NCBI GenBank assembly: GCA_964057225.1
Contig: OZ059894.1
Location: 21,482,476 to 21,546,475 of the forward strand
Direction: 5' to 3'
Source of the DNA: Auanema rhodensis
Lineage: Eukaryota; Nematoda; Chromadorea; Rhabditida; Rhabditidae
Length of the DNA: 64,000 nucleotides
The notes under the pieces are model-generated. The model saw only the letters and a program-made list of their open reading frames with translations, had not been told where the DNA came from and made no database searches. Made by a program: the position numbers and the translations under genes. Below, piece after piece: positions 24,220 to 37,500 of this stretch. The number at the start of each line of letters is the position of its first letter. The stretch's first letter is position 1.

Positions 24220-27200
24220 CATTTTGACAAAAATTTTTTCGAGAAATTTCAAAATAATTTAGCAAAAAGTAGATGTTTTTAGATTCCTTTTTTCAAGGCA
24301 AAGACGATGGACAATGTTATTCAACGAAAAAATTAATTCTTCAGGGTGAAAATCAAGGATATAAGTGTGAACTTATATCAGTTGATATCTCGGTGCATTT
24401 TTAAGCTAGCGCAAATCTGATAACACAGATCGACGCAGCTTAAAAATCCGCATCGAATGCACTATACTACATTGAGAAACGCTTAATACAAAAATTAGTT
24501 ATGATCGTTTGAAAAATGATGCATTAGTGTATGTTGAGTTTCCATGTACACTCAACATTGCTTCCAAAAACATTTTGACAAAAATTTTTTCGAAAAATTT
24601 CAAAATAATTTAGCAAAAAGTAGATGTTTTTAGATTCCTTTTTTCAAGGCAAAGACGATGGACAATGTTATTCAACGAAAAAATTAATTCTTCAGGGTGA
24701 AAATCGAGGATATAAGTGTGAACTTATATCAGTTGATATCTCGGTGCATTTTTAAGCTAGCGCAAATCTGATAACACAGATCGACGCAGCTTAAAAATCC
24801 GCATCGAATGCACTATACTACATTGAGAAACGCTCAATACAAAAATTAGTTATGATCGTTTGAAAAATGATGCATTAGTGTATGTTGAGTTTCCATGTAC
24901 ACTCAACATTGCTTCCAAAAACATTTTGACAAAAATTTTTTCGAAAAATTTCAAAATAATTTAGCAAAAAGTAGATGTTTTTAGATTCCTTTTTTCAAGG
25001 CAAAGACGATGGACAATGTTATTCAACGAAAAAATTAATTCTTCAGGGTGAAAATCGAGGATATAAGTGTGAACTTATATCAGTTGATATCTCGGTGCAT
25101 TTTTAAGCTAGCGCAAATCTGATAACACAGAACGACGCAGCTTAAAAATTCGCATCGAATGCACTATACTACATTGAAAAACGCTTAATACAAAAATTAG
25201 TTATGATCGTTTGAAAAATGATGCATTAGTGTATGTTGAGTTTCCATGTACACTCAACATTGCTTCCAAAAACATTTTGACAAAAATTTTTTCGAAAAAT
25301 TTCAAAATAATTTAGCAAAAAGTAGATGTTTTTAGATTCCTTTTTTCAAGGCAAAGACGATAGACAATGTTATTCAACGAAAAAATTAATTCTTCAGGGT
25401 GAAAATCGAGGATATAAGTGTGAACTTATATCAGTTGATATCTCGGTGCATTTTTAAGCTAGCGCAAATCTGATAACACAGATCGACGCAGCTTAAAAAT
25501 CCGCATCGAATGCACTATACTACATTGAGAAACGCTTAATACAAAAATTAGTTATGATCGTTTGAAAAATGATGCATTAGTGTATGTTGAGTTTCCATGT
25601 ACACTCAACATTGCTTCCAAAAACATTTTGACAAAAATTTTTTCGAAAAATTTCAAAATAATTTAGCAAAAAGTAGATGTTTTTAGATTCCTTTTTTCAA
25701 GGCAAAGACGATGGACATTGTTATTCAACGAAAAAATTAATTCTTCAGGGTGAAAATCGAGGATATAAGTGTGAACTTATATCAGTTGATATCTCGGTGC
25801 ATTTTTAAGCTAGCGCAAATCTGATAACACAGAACGACGCAGCTTAAAAATCCGCATCGAATGCACTATACTACATTGAGAAACGCTTAATACAAAAATT
25901 AGTTATGATCGTTTGAAAAATGATGCATTAGTGTATGTTGAGTTTCCATGTACACTCAACATTGCTTCCAAAAACATTTTGACAAAAATTTTTTCGAGAA
26001 ATTTCAAAATAATTTAGCAAAAAGTAGATGTTTTTAGATTCCTTTTTTCAAGGCAAAGACGATGGACAATGTTATTCAACGAAAAAATTAATTCTTCAGG
26101 GTGAAAATCAAGGATATAAGTGTGAACTTATATCAGTTGATATCTCGGTGCATTTTTAAGCTAGCGCAAATCTGATAACACAGATCGACGCAGCTTAAAA
26201 ATCCGCATCGAATGCACTATACTACATTGAGAAACGCTTAATACAAAAATTAGTTATGATCGTTTGAAAAATGATGCATTAGTGTATGTTGAGTTTCCAT
26301 GTACACTCAACATTGCTTCCAAAAACATTTTGACAAAAATTTTTTCGAAAAATTTCAAAATAATTTAGCAAAAAGTAGATGTTTTTAGATTCCTTTTTTC
26401 AAGGCAAAGACGATGGACAATGTTATTCAACGAAAAAATTAATTCTTCAGGGTGAAAATCGAGGATATAAGTGTGAACTTATATCAGTTGATATCTCGGT
26501 GCATTTTTAAGCTAGCGCAAATCTGATAACACAGATCGACGCAGCTTAAAAATCCGCATCGAATGCACTATACTACATTGAGAAACGCTCAATACAAAAA
26601 TTAGTTATGATCGTTTGAAAAATGATGCATTAGTGTATGTTGAGTTTCCATGTACACTCAACATTGCTTCCAAAAACATTTTGACAAAAATTTTTTCGAA
26701 AAATTTCAAAATAATTTAGCAAAAAGTAGATGTTTTTAGATTCCTTTTTTCAAGGCAAAGACGATGGACAATGTTATTCAACGAAAAAATTAATTCTTCA
26801 GGGTGAAAATCGAGGATATAAGTGTGAACTTATATCAGTTGATATCTCGGTGCATTTTTAAGCTAGCGCCAATCTGATAACACAGAACGACGCAGCTTAA
26901 AAATTCGCATCGAATGCACTATACTACATTGAAAAACGCTTAATACAAAAATTAGTTATGATCGTTTGAAAAATGATGCATTAGTGTATGTTGAGTTTCC
27001 ATGTACACTCAACATTGCTTCCAAAAACATTTTGACAAAAATTTTTTCGAAAAATTTCAAAATAATTTAGCAAAAAGTAGATGTTTTTAGATTCCTTTTT
27101 TCAAGGCAAAGACGATAGACAATGTTATTCAACGAAAAAATTAATTCTTCAGGGTGAAAATCGAGGATATAAGTGTGAACTTATATCAGTTGATATCTCG

Positions 27201-29484
27201 GTGCATTTTTAAGCTAGCGCAAATCTGATAACACAGATCGACGCAGCTTAAAAATCCGCATCGAATGCACTATACTACATTGAGAAACGCTTAATACAAA
27301 AATTAGTTATGATCGTTTGAAAAATGATGCATTAGTGTATGTTGAGTTTCCATGTACACTCAACATTGCTTCCAAAAACATTTTGACAAAAATTTTTTCG
27401 AAAAATTTCAAAATAATTTAGCAAAAAGTAGATGTTTTTAGATTCCTTTTTTCAAGGCAAAGACGATGGACATTGTTATTCAACGAAAAAATTAATTCTT
27501 CAGGGTGAAAATCGAGGATATAAGTGTGAACTTATATCAGTTGATATCTCGGTGCATTTTTAAGCTAGCGCAAATCTGATAACACAGAACGACGCAGCTT
27601 AAAAATTCGCATCGAATGCACTATACTACATTGAAAAACGCTTAATACAAAAATTAGTTATGATCGTTTGAAAAATGATGCATTAGTGTATGTTGAGTTT
27701 CCATGTACACTCAACATTGCTTCCAAAAACATTTTGACAAAAATTTTTTCGAGAAATTTCAAAATAATTTAGCAAAAAGTAGATGTTTTTAGATTCCTTT
27801 TTTCAAGGCAAAGACGATGGACAATGTTATTCAACGAAAAAATTAATTCTTCAGGGTGAAAATCAAGGATATAAGTGTGAACTTATATCAGTTGATATCT
27901 CGGTGCATTTTTAAGCTAGCGCAAATCTGATAACACAGATCGACGCAGCTTAAAAATCCGCATCGAATGCACTATACTACATTGAGAAACGCTTAATACA
28001 AAAATTAGTTATGATCGTTTGAAAAATGATGCATTAGTGTATGTTGAGTTTCCATGTACACTCAACATTGCTTCCAAAAACATTTTGACAAAAATTTTTT
28101 CGAAAAATTTCAAAATAATTTAGCAAAAAGTAGATGTTTTTAGATTCCTTTTTTCAAGGCAAAGACGATGGACAATGTTATTCAACGAAAAAATTAATTC
28201 TTCAGGGTGAAAATCGAGGATATAAGTGTGAACTTATATCAGTTGATATCTCGGTGCATTTTTAAGCTAGCGCAAATCTGATAACACAGATCGACGCAGC
28301 TTAAAAATCCGCATCGAATGCACTATACTACATTGAGAAACGCTCAATACAAAAATTAGTTATGATCGTTTGAAAAATGATGCATTAGTGTATGTTGAGT
28401 TTCCATGTACACTCAACATTGCTTCCAAAAACATTTTGACAAAAATTTTTTCGAAAAATTTCAAAATAATTTAGCAAAAAGTAGATGTTTTTAGATTCCT
28501 TTTTTCAAGGCAAAGACGATGGACAATGTTATTCAACGAAAAAATTAATTCTTCAGGGTGAAAATCGAGGATATAAGTGTGAACTTATATCAGTTGATAT
28601 CTCGGTGCATTTTTAAGCTAGCGCCAATCTGATAACACAGAACGACGCAGCTTAAAAATTCGCATCGAATGCACTATACTACATTGAAAAACGCTTAATA
28701 CAAAAATTAGTTATGATCGTTTGAAAAATGATGCATTAGTGTATGTTGAGTTTCCATGTACACTCAACATTGCTTCCAAAAACATTTTGACAAAAATTTT
28801 TTCGAAAAATTTCAAAATAATTTAGCAAAAAGTAGATGTTTTTAGATTCCTTTTTTCAAGGCAAAGACGATAGACAATGTTATTCAACGAAAAAATTAAT
28901 TCTTCAGGGTGAAAATCGAGGATATAAGTGTGAACTTATATCAGTTGATATCTCGGTGCATTTTTAAGCTAGCGCAAATCTGATAACACAGATCGACGCA
29001 GCTTAAAAATCCGCATCGAATGCACTATACTACATTGAGAAACGCTTAATACAAAAATTAGTTATGATCGTTTGAAAAATGATGCATTAGTGTATGTTGA
29101 GTTTCCATGTACACTCAACATTGCTTCCAAAAACATTTTGACAAAAATTTTTTCGAAAAATTTCAAAATAATTTAGCAAAAAGTAGATGTTTTTAGATTC
29201 CTTTTTTCAAGGCAAAGACGATGGACATTGTTATTCAACGAAAAAATTAATTCTTCAGGGTGAAAATCGAGGATATAAGTGTGAACTTATATCAGTTGAT
29301 ATCTCGGTGCATTTTTAAGCTAGCGCAAATCTGATAACACAGAACGACGCAGCTTAAAAATTCGCATCGAATGCACTATACTACATTGAAAAACGCTTAA
29401 TACAAAAATTAGTTATGATCGTTTGAAAAATGATGCATTAGTGTATGTTGAGTTTCCATGTACACTCAACATTGCTTCCAAAAA
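24220..29484. repeat. Tandem 5-mer higher-order repeat, three copies of 1755 bp (monomers 70-74, 75-79, 80-84)
   Basis: Each unit has the order: G24 with aatcaagg (loss of a CpG at 136), C265, aacg/ttcgc/gaaaa, gatagac, gacattg. The aatcaagg marker lies near 24352, 26107 and 27862. The gacattg marker lies near 25716, 27471 and 29226. Units 2 and 3 share gcgccaat at 194 in their third monomer and the ttcgc/gaaaa tail in their fifth; unit 1 lacks both. So units 2 and 3 are closer to each other than to unit 1. Confidence 0.92.
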
Positions 29485-31590
29485 CATTTTGACAAAAATT
29501 TTTTCGAGAAATTTCAAAATAATTTAGCAAAAAGTAGATGTTTTTAGATTCCTTTTTTCAAGGCAAAGACGATGGACAATGTTATTCAACGAAAAAATTA
29601 ATTCTTCAGGGTGAAAATCGAGGATATAAGTGTGAACTTATATCAGTTGATATCTCGGTGCATTTTTAAGCTAGCGCAAATCTGATAACACAGATCGACG
29701 CAGCTTAAAAATCCGCATCGAATGCACTATACTACATTGAGAAACGCTTAATACAAAAATTAGTTATGATCGTTTGAAAAATGATGCATTAGTGTATGTT
29801 GAGTTTCCATGTACACTCAACATTGCTTCCAAAAACATTTTGACAAAAATTTTTTCGAAAAATTTCAAAATAATTTAGCAAAAAGTAGATGTTTTTAGAT
29901 TCCTTTTTTCAAGGCAAAGACGATAGACAATGTTATTCAACGAAAAAATTAATTCTTCAGGGTGAAAATCGAGGATATAAGTGTGAACTTATATCAGTTG
30001 ATATCTCGGTGCATTTTTAAGCTAGCGCCAATCTGATAACACAGAACGACGCAGCTTAAAAATTCGCATTGAATGCACTATACTACATTGAAAAACGCTT
30101 AATACAAAAATTAGTTATGATCGTTTGAAAAATGATGCATTAGTGTATGTTGAGTTTCCATGTACACTCAACATTGCTTCCAAAAACATTTTGACAAAAA
30201 TTTTTTCGAAAAATTTCAAAATAATTTAGCAAAAAGTAGATGTTTTTAGATTCCTTTTTTCAAGGCAAAGACGATAGACAATGTTATTCAACGAAAAAAT
30301 TAATTCTTCAGGGTGAAAATCGAGGATATAAGTGTGAACTTATATCAGTTGATATCTCGGTGCATTTTTAAGCTAGCGCCAATCTGATAACACAGAACGA
30401 CGCAGCTTAAAAATTCGCATCGAATGCACTATACTACATTGAAAAACGCTTAATACAAAAATTAGTTATGATCGTTTGAAAAATGATGCATTAGTGTATG
30501 TTGAGTTTCCATGTACACTCAACATTGCTTCCAAAAACATTTTGACAAAAATTTTTTCGAAAAATTTCAAAATAATTTAGCAAAAAGTAGATGTTTTTAG
30601 ATTCCTTTTTTCAAGGCAAAGACGATAGACAATGTTATTCAACGAAAAAATTAATTCTTCAGGGTGAAAATCGAGGATATAAGTGTGAACTTATATCAGT
30701 TGATATCTCGGTGCATTTTTAAGCTAGCGCAAATCTGATAACACAGATCGACGCAGCTTAAAAATCCGCATCGAATGCACTATACTACATTGAGAAACGC
30801 TTAATACAAAAATTAGTTATGATCGTTTGAAAAATGATGCATTAGTGTATGTTGAGTTTCCATGTACACTCAACATTGCTTCCAAAAACATTTTGACAAA
30901 AATTTTTTCGAAAAATTTCAAAATAATTTAGCAAAAAGTAGATGTTTTTAGATTCCTTTTTTCAAGGCAAAGACGATGGACATTGTTATTCAACGAAAAA
31001 ATTAATTCTTCAGGGTGAAAATCGAGGATATAAGTGTGAACTTATATCAGTTGATATCTCGGTGCATTTTTAAGCTAGCGCAAATCTGATAACACAGAAC
31101 GACGCAGCTTAAAAATTCGCATCGAATGCACTATACTACATTGAAAAACGCTTAATACAAAAATTAGTTATGATCGTTTGAAAAATGATGCATTAGTGTA
31201 TGTTGAGTTTCCATGTACACTCAACATTGCTTCCAAAAACATTTTGACAAAAATTTTTTCGAAAAATTTCAAAATAATTTAGCAAAAAGTAGATGTTTTT
31301 AGATTCCTTTTTTCAAGGCAAAGACGATGGACATTGTTATTCAACGAAAAAATTAATTCTTCAGGGTGAAAATCGAGGATATAAGTGTGAACTTATATCA
31401 GTTGATATCTCGGTGCATTTTTAAGCTAGCGCAAATCTGATAACACAGAACGACGCAGCTTAAAAATTCGCATCGAATGCACTATACTACATTGAAAAAC
31501 GCTTAATACAAAAATTAGTTATGATCGTTTGAAAAATGATGCATTAGTGTATGTTGAGTTTCCATGTACACTCAACATTGCTTCCAAAAA
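29485..31590. repeat. Scrambled joint, monomers 85-90, with two tandem monomer duplications
   Basis: This lies between the 5-mer and the 10-mer blocks. Monomer 85 looks like the start of another 5-mer unit but has the ordinary aatcgagg. Monomers 86 and 87 are nearly identical to each other and combine the markers of two neighbours (gatagac at 90 with gcgccaat, aacg, ttcgc, gaaaa). Monomers 89 and 90 are both gacattg/aacg/ttcgc/gaaaa. Monomer 86 alone has ttcgcattgaatg near 30064. The order 87-88-89 matches 98-99-100 of the next block. Confidence 0.85.
29836..30537. repeat. Hybrid monomers 86 and 87
   Basis: The left part carries gatagac (position 90), elsewhere followed by ordinary gcgcaaat and atcg as in monomers 73, 78 and 83. 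The right part carries gcgccaat (194), aacg (211), ttcgc (229) and gaaaa (256), as in 77 and 82, which have gatggac. A switch somewhere between positions 90 and 194 explains both. The same hybrid is present at 34049 and 37560 inside the 10-mer, so it arose before the 10-mer was amplified. Unequal crossing over or gene conversion within a monomer is the inferred cause. Confidence 0.8.
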
Positions 31591-34500
31591 CATTTTGACA
31601 AAAATTTTTTCGAGAAATTTCAAAATAATTTAGCAAAAAGTAGATGTTTTTAGATTCCTTTTTTCAAGGCAAAGACGATGGACAATGTTATTCAACGAAA
31701 AAATTAATTCTTCAGGGTGAAAATCGAGGATATAAGTGTGAACTTATATCAGTTGATATCTCGGTGCATTTTTAAGCTAGCGCAAATCTGATAACACAGA
31801 TCGACGCAGCTTAAAAATCCGCATCGAATGCACTATACTACATTGAGAAACGCTTAATACAAAAATTAGTTATGATCGTTTGAAAAATGATGCATTAGTG
31901 TATGTTGAGTTTCCATGTACACTCAACATTGCTTCCAAAAACATTTTGACAAAAATTTTTTCGAAAAATTTCAAAATAATTTAGCAAAAAGTAGATGTTT
32001 TTAGATTCCTTTTTTCAAGGCAAAGACGATAGACAATGTTATTCAACGAAAAAATTAATTCTTCAGGGTGAAAATCGAGGATATAAGTGTGAACTTATAT
32101 CAGTTGATATCTCGGTGCATTTTTAAGCTAGCGCAAATCTGATAACACAGATCGACGCAGCTTAAAAATCCGCATCGAATGCACTATACTACATTGAGAA
32201 ACGCTTAATACAAAAATTAGTTATGATCGTTTGAAAAATGATGCATTAGTGTATGTTGAGTTTCCATGTACACTCAACATTGCTTCCAAAAACATTTTGA
32301 CAAAAATTTTTTCGAAAAATTTCAAAATAATTTAGCAAAAAGTAGATGTTTTTAGATTCCTTCTTTTCAAGGCAAAGACGATAGACAATGTTATTCAACG
32401 AAAAAATTAGTTCTTCAGGGTGAAAATCGAGGATATAAGTGTGAACTTATATCAGTTGATATCTCGGTGCATTTTTAAGCTAGCGCAAATCTGATAACAC
32501 ATATCGACGCAGCTTAAAAATCCGCATCGAATGCACTATACTACATTGAGAAACGCTTAATACAAAAATTAGTTATGATCGTTTGAAAAATGATGCATTA
32601 GTGTATGTTGAGTTTCCATGTACACTCAACATTGCTTCCAAAAACATTTTGACAAAAATTTTTTTGAAAAATTTCAAAATAATTTAGCAAAAAGTAGATG
32701 TTTTTAGATTCCTTTTTTCAAGGCAAAGACGATGGACAATGTTATTCAACGAAAAAATTAATTCTTCAGGGTGAAAATCGAGGATATAAGTGTGAACTTA
32801 TATCAGTTGATATCTCGGTGCATTTTTAAGCTAGCGCAAATCTGATAACACAGAACGACGCAGCTTAAAAATCCGCATCGAATGCACTATACTACATTGA
32901 GAAACGCTTAATACAAAAATTAGTTATGATCGTTTGAAAAATGATGCATTAGTGTATGTTGAGTTTCCATGTACACTCAACATTGCTTCCAAAAACATTT
33001 TGACAAAAATTTTTTCGAGAAATTTCAAAATAATTTAGCAAAAAGTAGATGTTTTTAGATTCCTTTTTTCAAGGCAAAGACGATGGACAATGTTATTCAA
33101 CGAAAAAATTAATTCTTCAGGGTGAAAATCGAGGATATAAGTGTGAACTTATATCAGTTGATATCTCGGTGCATTTTTAAGCTAGCGCAAATCTGATAAC
33201 ACAGATCGACGCAGCTTAAAAATCCGCATCGAATGCACTATACTACATTGAGAAACGCTTAATACAAAAATTAGTTATGATCGTTTGAAAAATGATGCAT
33301 TAGTGTATGTTGAGTTTCCATGTACACTCAACATTGCTTCCAAAAACATTTTGACAAAAATTTTTTCGAAAAATTTCGAAATAATTTAGCAAAAAGTAGA
33401 TGTTTTTAGATTCCATTTTTCAAGGCAAAGACGATGGACAATGTTATTCAACGAAAAAATTAATTCTTCAGGGTGAAAATCGAGGATATAAGTGTGAACT
33501 TATATCAGTTGATATCTCGGTGCATTTTTAAGCTAGCGCAAATCTGATAACACAGATCGACGCAGCTTAAAAATCCGCATCGAATGCACTATACTACATT
33601 GAGAAACGCTTAATACAAAAATTAGTTATGATCGTTTGAAAAATGATGCATTAGTGTATGTTGAGTTTCCATGTACACTCAACATTGCTTCCAAAAACAT
33701 TTTGACAAAAATTTTTTCGAAAAATTTCAAAATAATTTAGCAAAAAGTAGATGTTTTTAGATTCCTTTTTTCAAGGCAAAGACGATAGACAATGTTATTC
33801 AACGAAAAAATTAATTCTTCAGGGTGAAAATCGAGGATATAAGTGTGAACTTATATCAGTTGATATCTCGGTGCATTTTTAAGCTAGCGCAAATCTGATA
33901 ACACAGAACGACGCAGCTTAAAAATCCGCATCGAATGCATTATACTACATTGAGAAACGCTTAATACAAAAATTAGTTATGATCGTTTGAAAAATGATGC
34001 ATTAGTGTATGTTGAGTTTCCATGTACACTCAACATTGCTTCCAAAAACATTTTGACAAAAATTTTTTCGAAAAATTTCAAAATAATTTAGCAAAAAGTA
34101 GATGTTTTTAGATTCCTTTTTTCAAGGCAAAGACGATAGACAATGTTATTCAACGAAAAAATTAATTCTTCAGGGTGAAAATCGAGGATATAAGTGTGAA
34201 CTTATATCAGTTGATATCTCGGTGCATTTTTAAGCTAGCGCCAATCTGATAACACAGAACGACGCAGCTTAAAAATTCGCATCGAATGCACTATACTACA
34301 TTGAAAAACGCTTAATACAAAAATTAGTTATGATCGTTTGAAAAATGATGCATTAGTGTATGTTGAGTTTCCATGTACACTCAACATTGCTTCCAAAAAC
34401 ATTTTGACAAAAATTTTTTCGAAAAATTTCAAAATAATTTAGCAAAAAGTAGATGTTTTTAGATTCCTTTTTTCAAGGCAAAGACGATAGACAATGTTAT

Positions 34501-37500
34501 TCAACGAAAAAATTAATTCTTCAGGGTGAAAATCGAGGATATAAGTGTGAACTTATATCAGTTGATATCTCGGTGCATTTTTAAGCTAGCGCAAATCTGA
34601 TAACACAGATCGACGCAGCTTAAAAATCCGCATCGAATGCACTATACTACATTGAGAAACGCTTAATACAAAAATTAGTTATGATCGTTTGAAAAATGAT
34701 GCATTAGTGTATGTTGAGTTTCCATGTACACTCAACATTGCTTCCAAAAACATTTTGACAAAAATTTTTTCGAAAAATTTCAAAATAATTTAGCAAAAAG
34801 TAGATGTTTTTAGATTCCTTTTTTCAAGGCAAAGACGATGGACATTGTTATTCAACGAAAAAATTAATTCTTCAGGGTGAAAATCGAGGATATAAGTGTG
34901 AACTTATATCAGTTGATATCTCGGTGCATTTTTAAGCTAGCGCAAATCTGATAACACAGAACGACGCAGCTTAAAAATTCGCATCGAATGCACTATACTA
35001 CATTGAAAAACGCTTAATACAAAAATTAGTTATGATCGTTTGAAAAATGATGCATTAGTGTATGTTGAGTTTCCATGTACACTCAACATTGCTTCCAAAA
35101 ACATTTTGACAAAAATTTTTTCGAGAAATTTCAAAATAATTTAGCAAAAAGTAGATGTTTTTAGATTCCTTTTTTCAAGGCAAAGACGATGGACAATGTT
35201 ATTCAACGAAAAAATTAATTCTTCAGGGTGAAAATCGAGGATATAAGTGTGAACTTATATCAGTTGATATCTCGGTGCATTTTTAAGCTAGCGCAAATCT
35301 GATAACACAGATCGACGCAGCTTAAAAATCCGCATCGAATGCACTATACTACATTGAGAAACGCTTAATACAAAAATTAGTTATGATCGTTTGAAAAATG
35401 ATGCATTAGTGTATGTTGAGTTTCCATGTACACTCAACATTGCTTCCAAAAACATTTTGACAAAAATTTTTTCGAAAAATTTCAAAATAATTTAGCAAAA
35501 AGTAGATGTTTTTAGATTCCTTTTTTCAAGGCAAAGACGATAGACAATGTTATTCAACGAAAAAATTAATTCTTCAGGGTGAAAATCGAGGATATAAGTG
35601 TGAACTTATATCAGTTGATATCTCGGTGCATTTTTAAGCTAGCGCAAATCTGATAACACAGATCGACGCAGCTTAAAAATCCGCATCGAATGCACTATAC
35701 TACATTGAGAAACGCTTAATACAAAAATTAGTTATGATCGTTTGAAAAATGATGCATTAGTGTATGTTGAGTTTCCATGTACACTCAACATTGCTTCCAA
35801 AAACATTTTGACAAAAATTTTTTCGAAAAATTTCAAAATAATTTAGCAAAAAGTAGATGTTTTTAGATTCCTTCTTTTCAAGGCAAAGACGATAGACAAT
35901 GTTATTCAACGAAAAAATTAGTTCTTCAGGGTGAAAATCGAGGATATAAGTGTGAACTTATATCAGTTGATATCTCGGTGCATTTTTAAGCTAGCGCAAA
36001 TCTGATAACACATATCGACGCAGCTTAAAAATCCGCATCGAATGCACTATACTACATTGAGAAACGCTTAATACAAAAATTAGTTATGATCGTTTGAAAA
36101 ATGATGCATTAGTGTATGTTGAGTTTCCATGTACACTCAACATTGCTTCCAAAAACATTTTGACAAAAATTTTTTTGAAAAATTTCAAAATAATTTAGCA
36201 AAAAGTAGATGTTTTTAGATTCCTTTTTTCAAGGCAAAGACGATGGACAATGTTATTCAACGAAAAAATTAATTCTTCAGGGTGAAAATCGAGGATATAA
36301 GTGTGAACTTATATCAGTTGATATCTCGGTGCATTTTTAAGCTAGCGCAAATCTGATAACACAGAACGACGCAGCTTAAAAATCCGCATCGAATGCACTA
36401 TACTACATTGAGAAACGCTTAATACAAAAATTAGTTATGATCGTTTGAAAAATGATGCATTAGTGTATGTTGAGTTTCCATGTACACTCAACATTGCTTC
36501 CAAAAACATTTTGACAAAAATTTTTTCGAGAAATTTCAAAATAATTTAGCAAAAAGTAGATGTTTTTAGATTCCTTTTTTCAAGGCAAAGACGATGGACA
36601 ATGTTATTCAACGAAAAAATTAATTCTTCAGGGTGAAAATCGAGGATATAAGTGTGAACTTATATCAGTTGATATCTCGGTGCATTTTTAAGCTAGCGCA
36701 AATCTGATAACACAGATCGACGCAGCTTAAAAATCCGCATCGAATGCACTATACTACATTGAGAAACGCTTAATACAGAAATTAGTTATGATCGTTTGAA
36801 AAATGATGCATTAGTGTATGTTGAGTTTCCATGTACACTCAACATTGCTTCCAAAAACATTTTGACAAAAATTTTTTCGAAAAATTTCGAAATAATTTAG
36901 CAAAAAGTAGATGTTTTTAGATTCCATTTTTCAAGGCAAAGACGATGGACAATGTTATTCAACGAAAAAATTAATTCTTCAGGGTGAAAATCGAGGATAT
37001 AAGTGTGAACTTATATCAGTTGATATCTCGGTGCATTTTTAAGCTAGCGCAAATCTGATAACACAGATCGACGCAGCTTAAAAATCCGCATCGAATGCAC
37101 TATACTACATTGAGAAACGCTTAATACAAAAATTAGTTATGATCGTTTGAAAAATGATGCATTAGTGTATGTTGAGTTTCCATGTACACTCAACATTGCT
37201 TCCAAAAACATTTTGACAAAAATTTTTTCGAAAAATTTCAAAATAATTTAGCAAAAAGTAGATGTTTTTAGATTCCTTTTTTCAAGGCAAAGACGATAGA
37301 CAATGTTATTCAACGAAAAAATTAATTCTTCAGGGTGAAAATCGAGGATATAAGTGTGAACTTATATCAGTTGATATCTCGGTGCATTTTTAAGCTAGCG
37401 CAAATCTGATAACACAGAACGACGCAGCTTAAAAATCCGCATCGAATGCATTATACTACATTGAGAAACGCTTAATACAAAAATTAGTTATGATCGTTTG

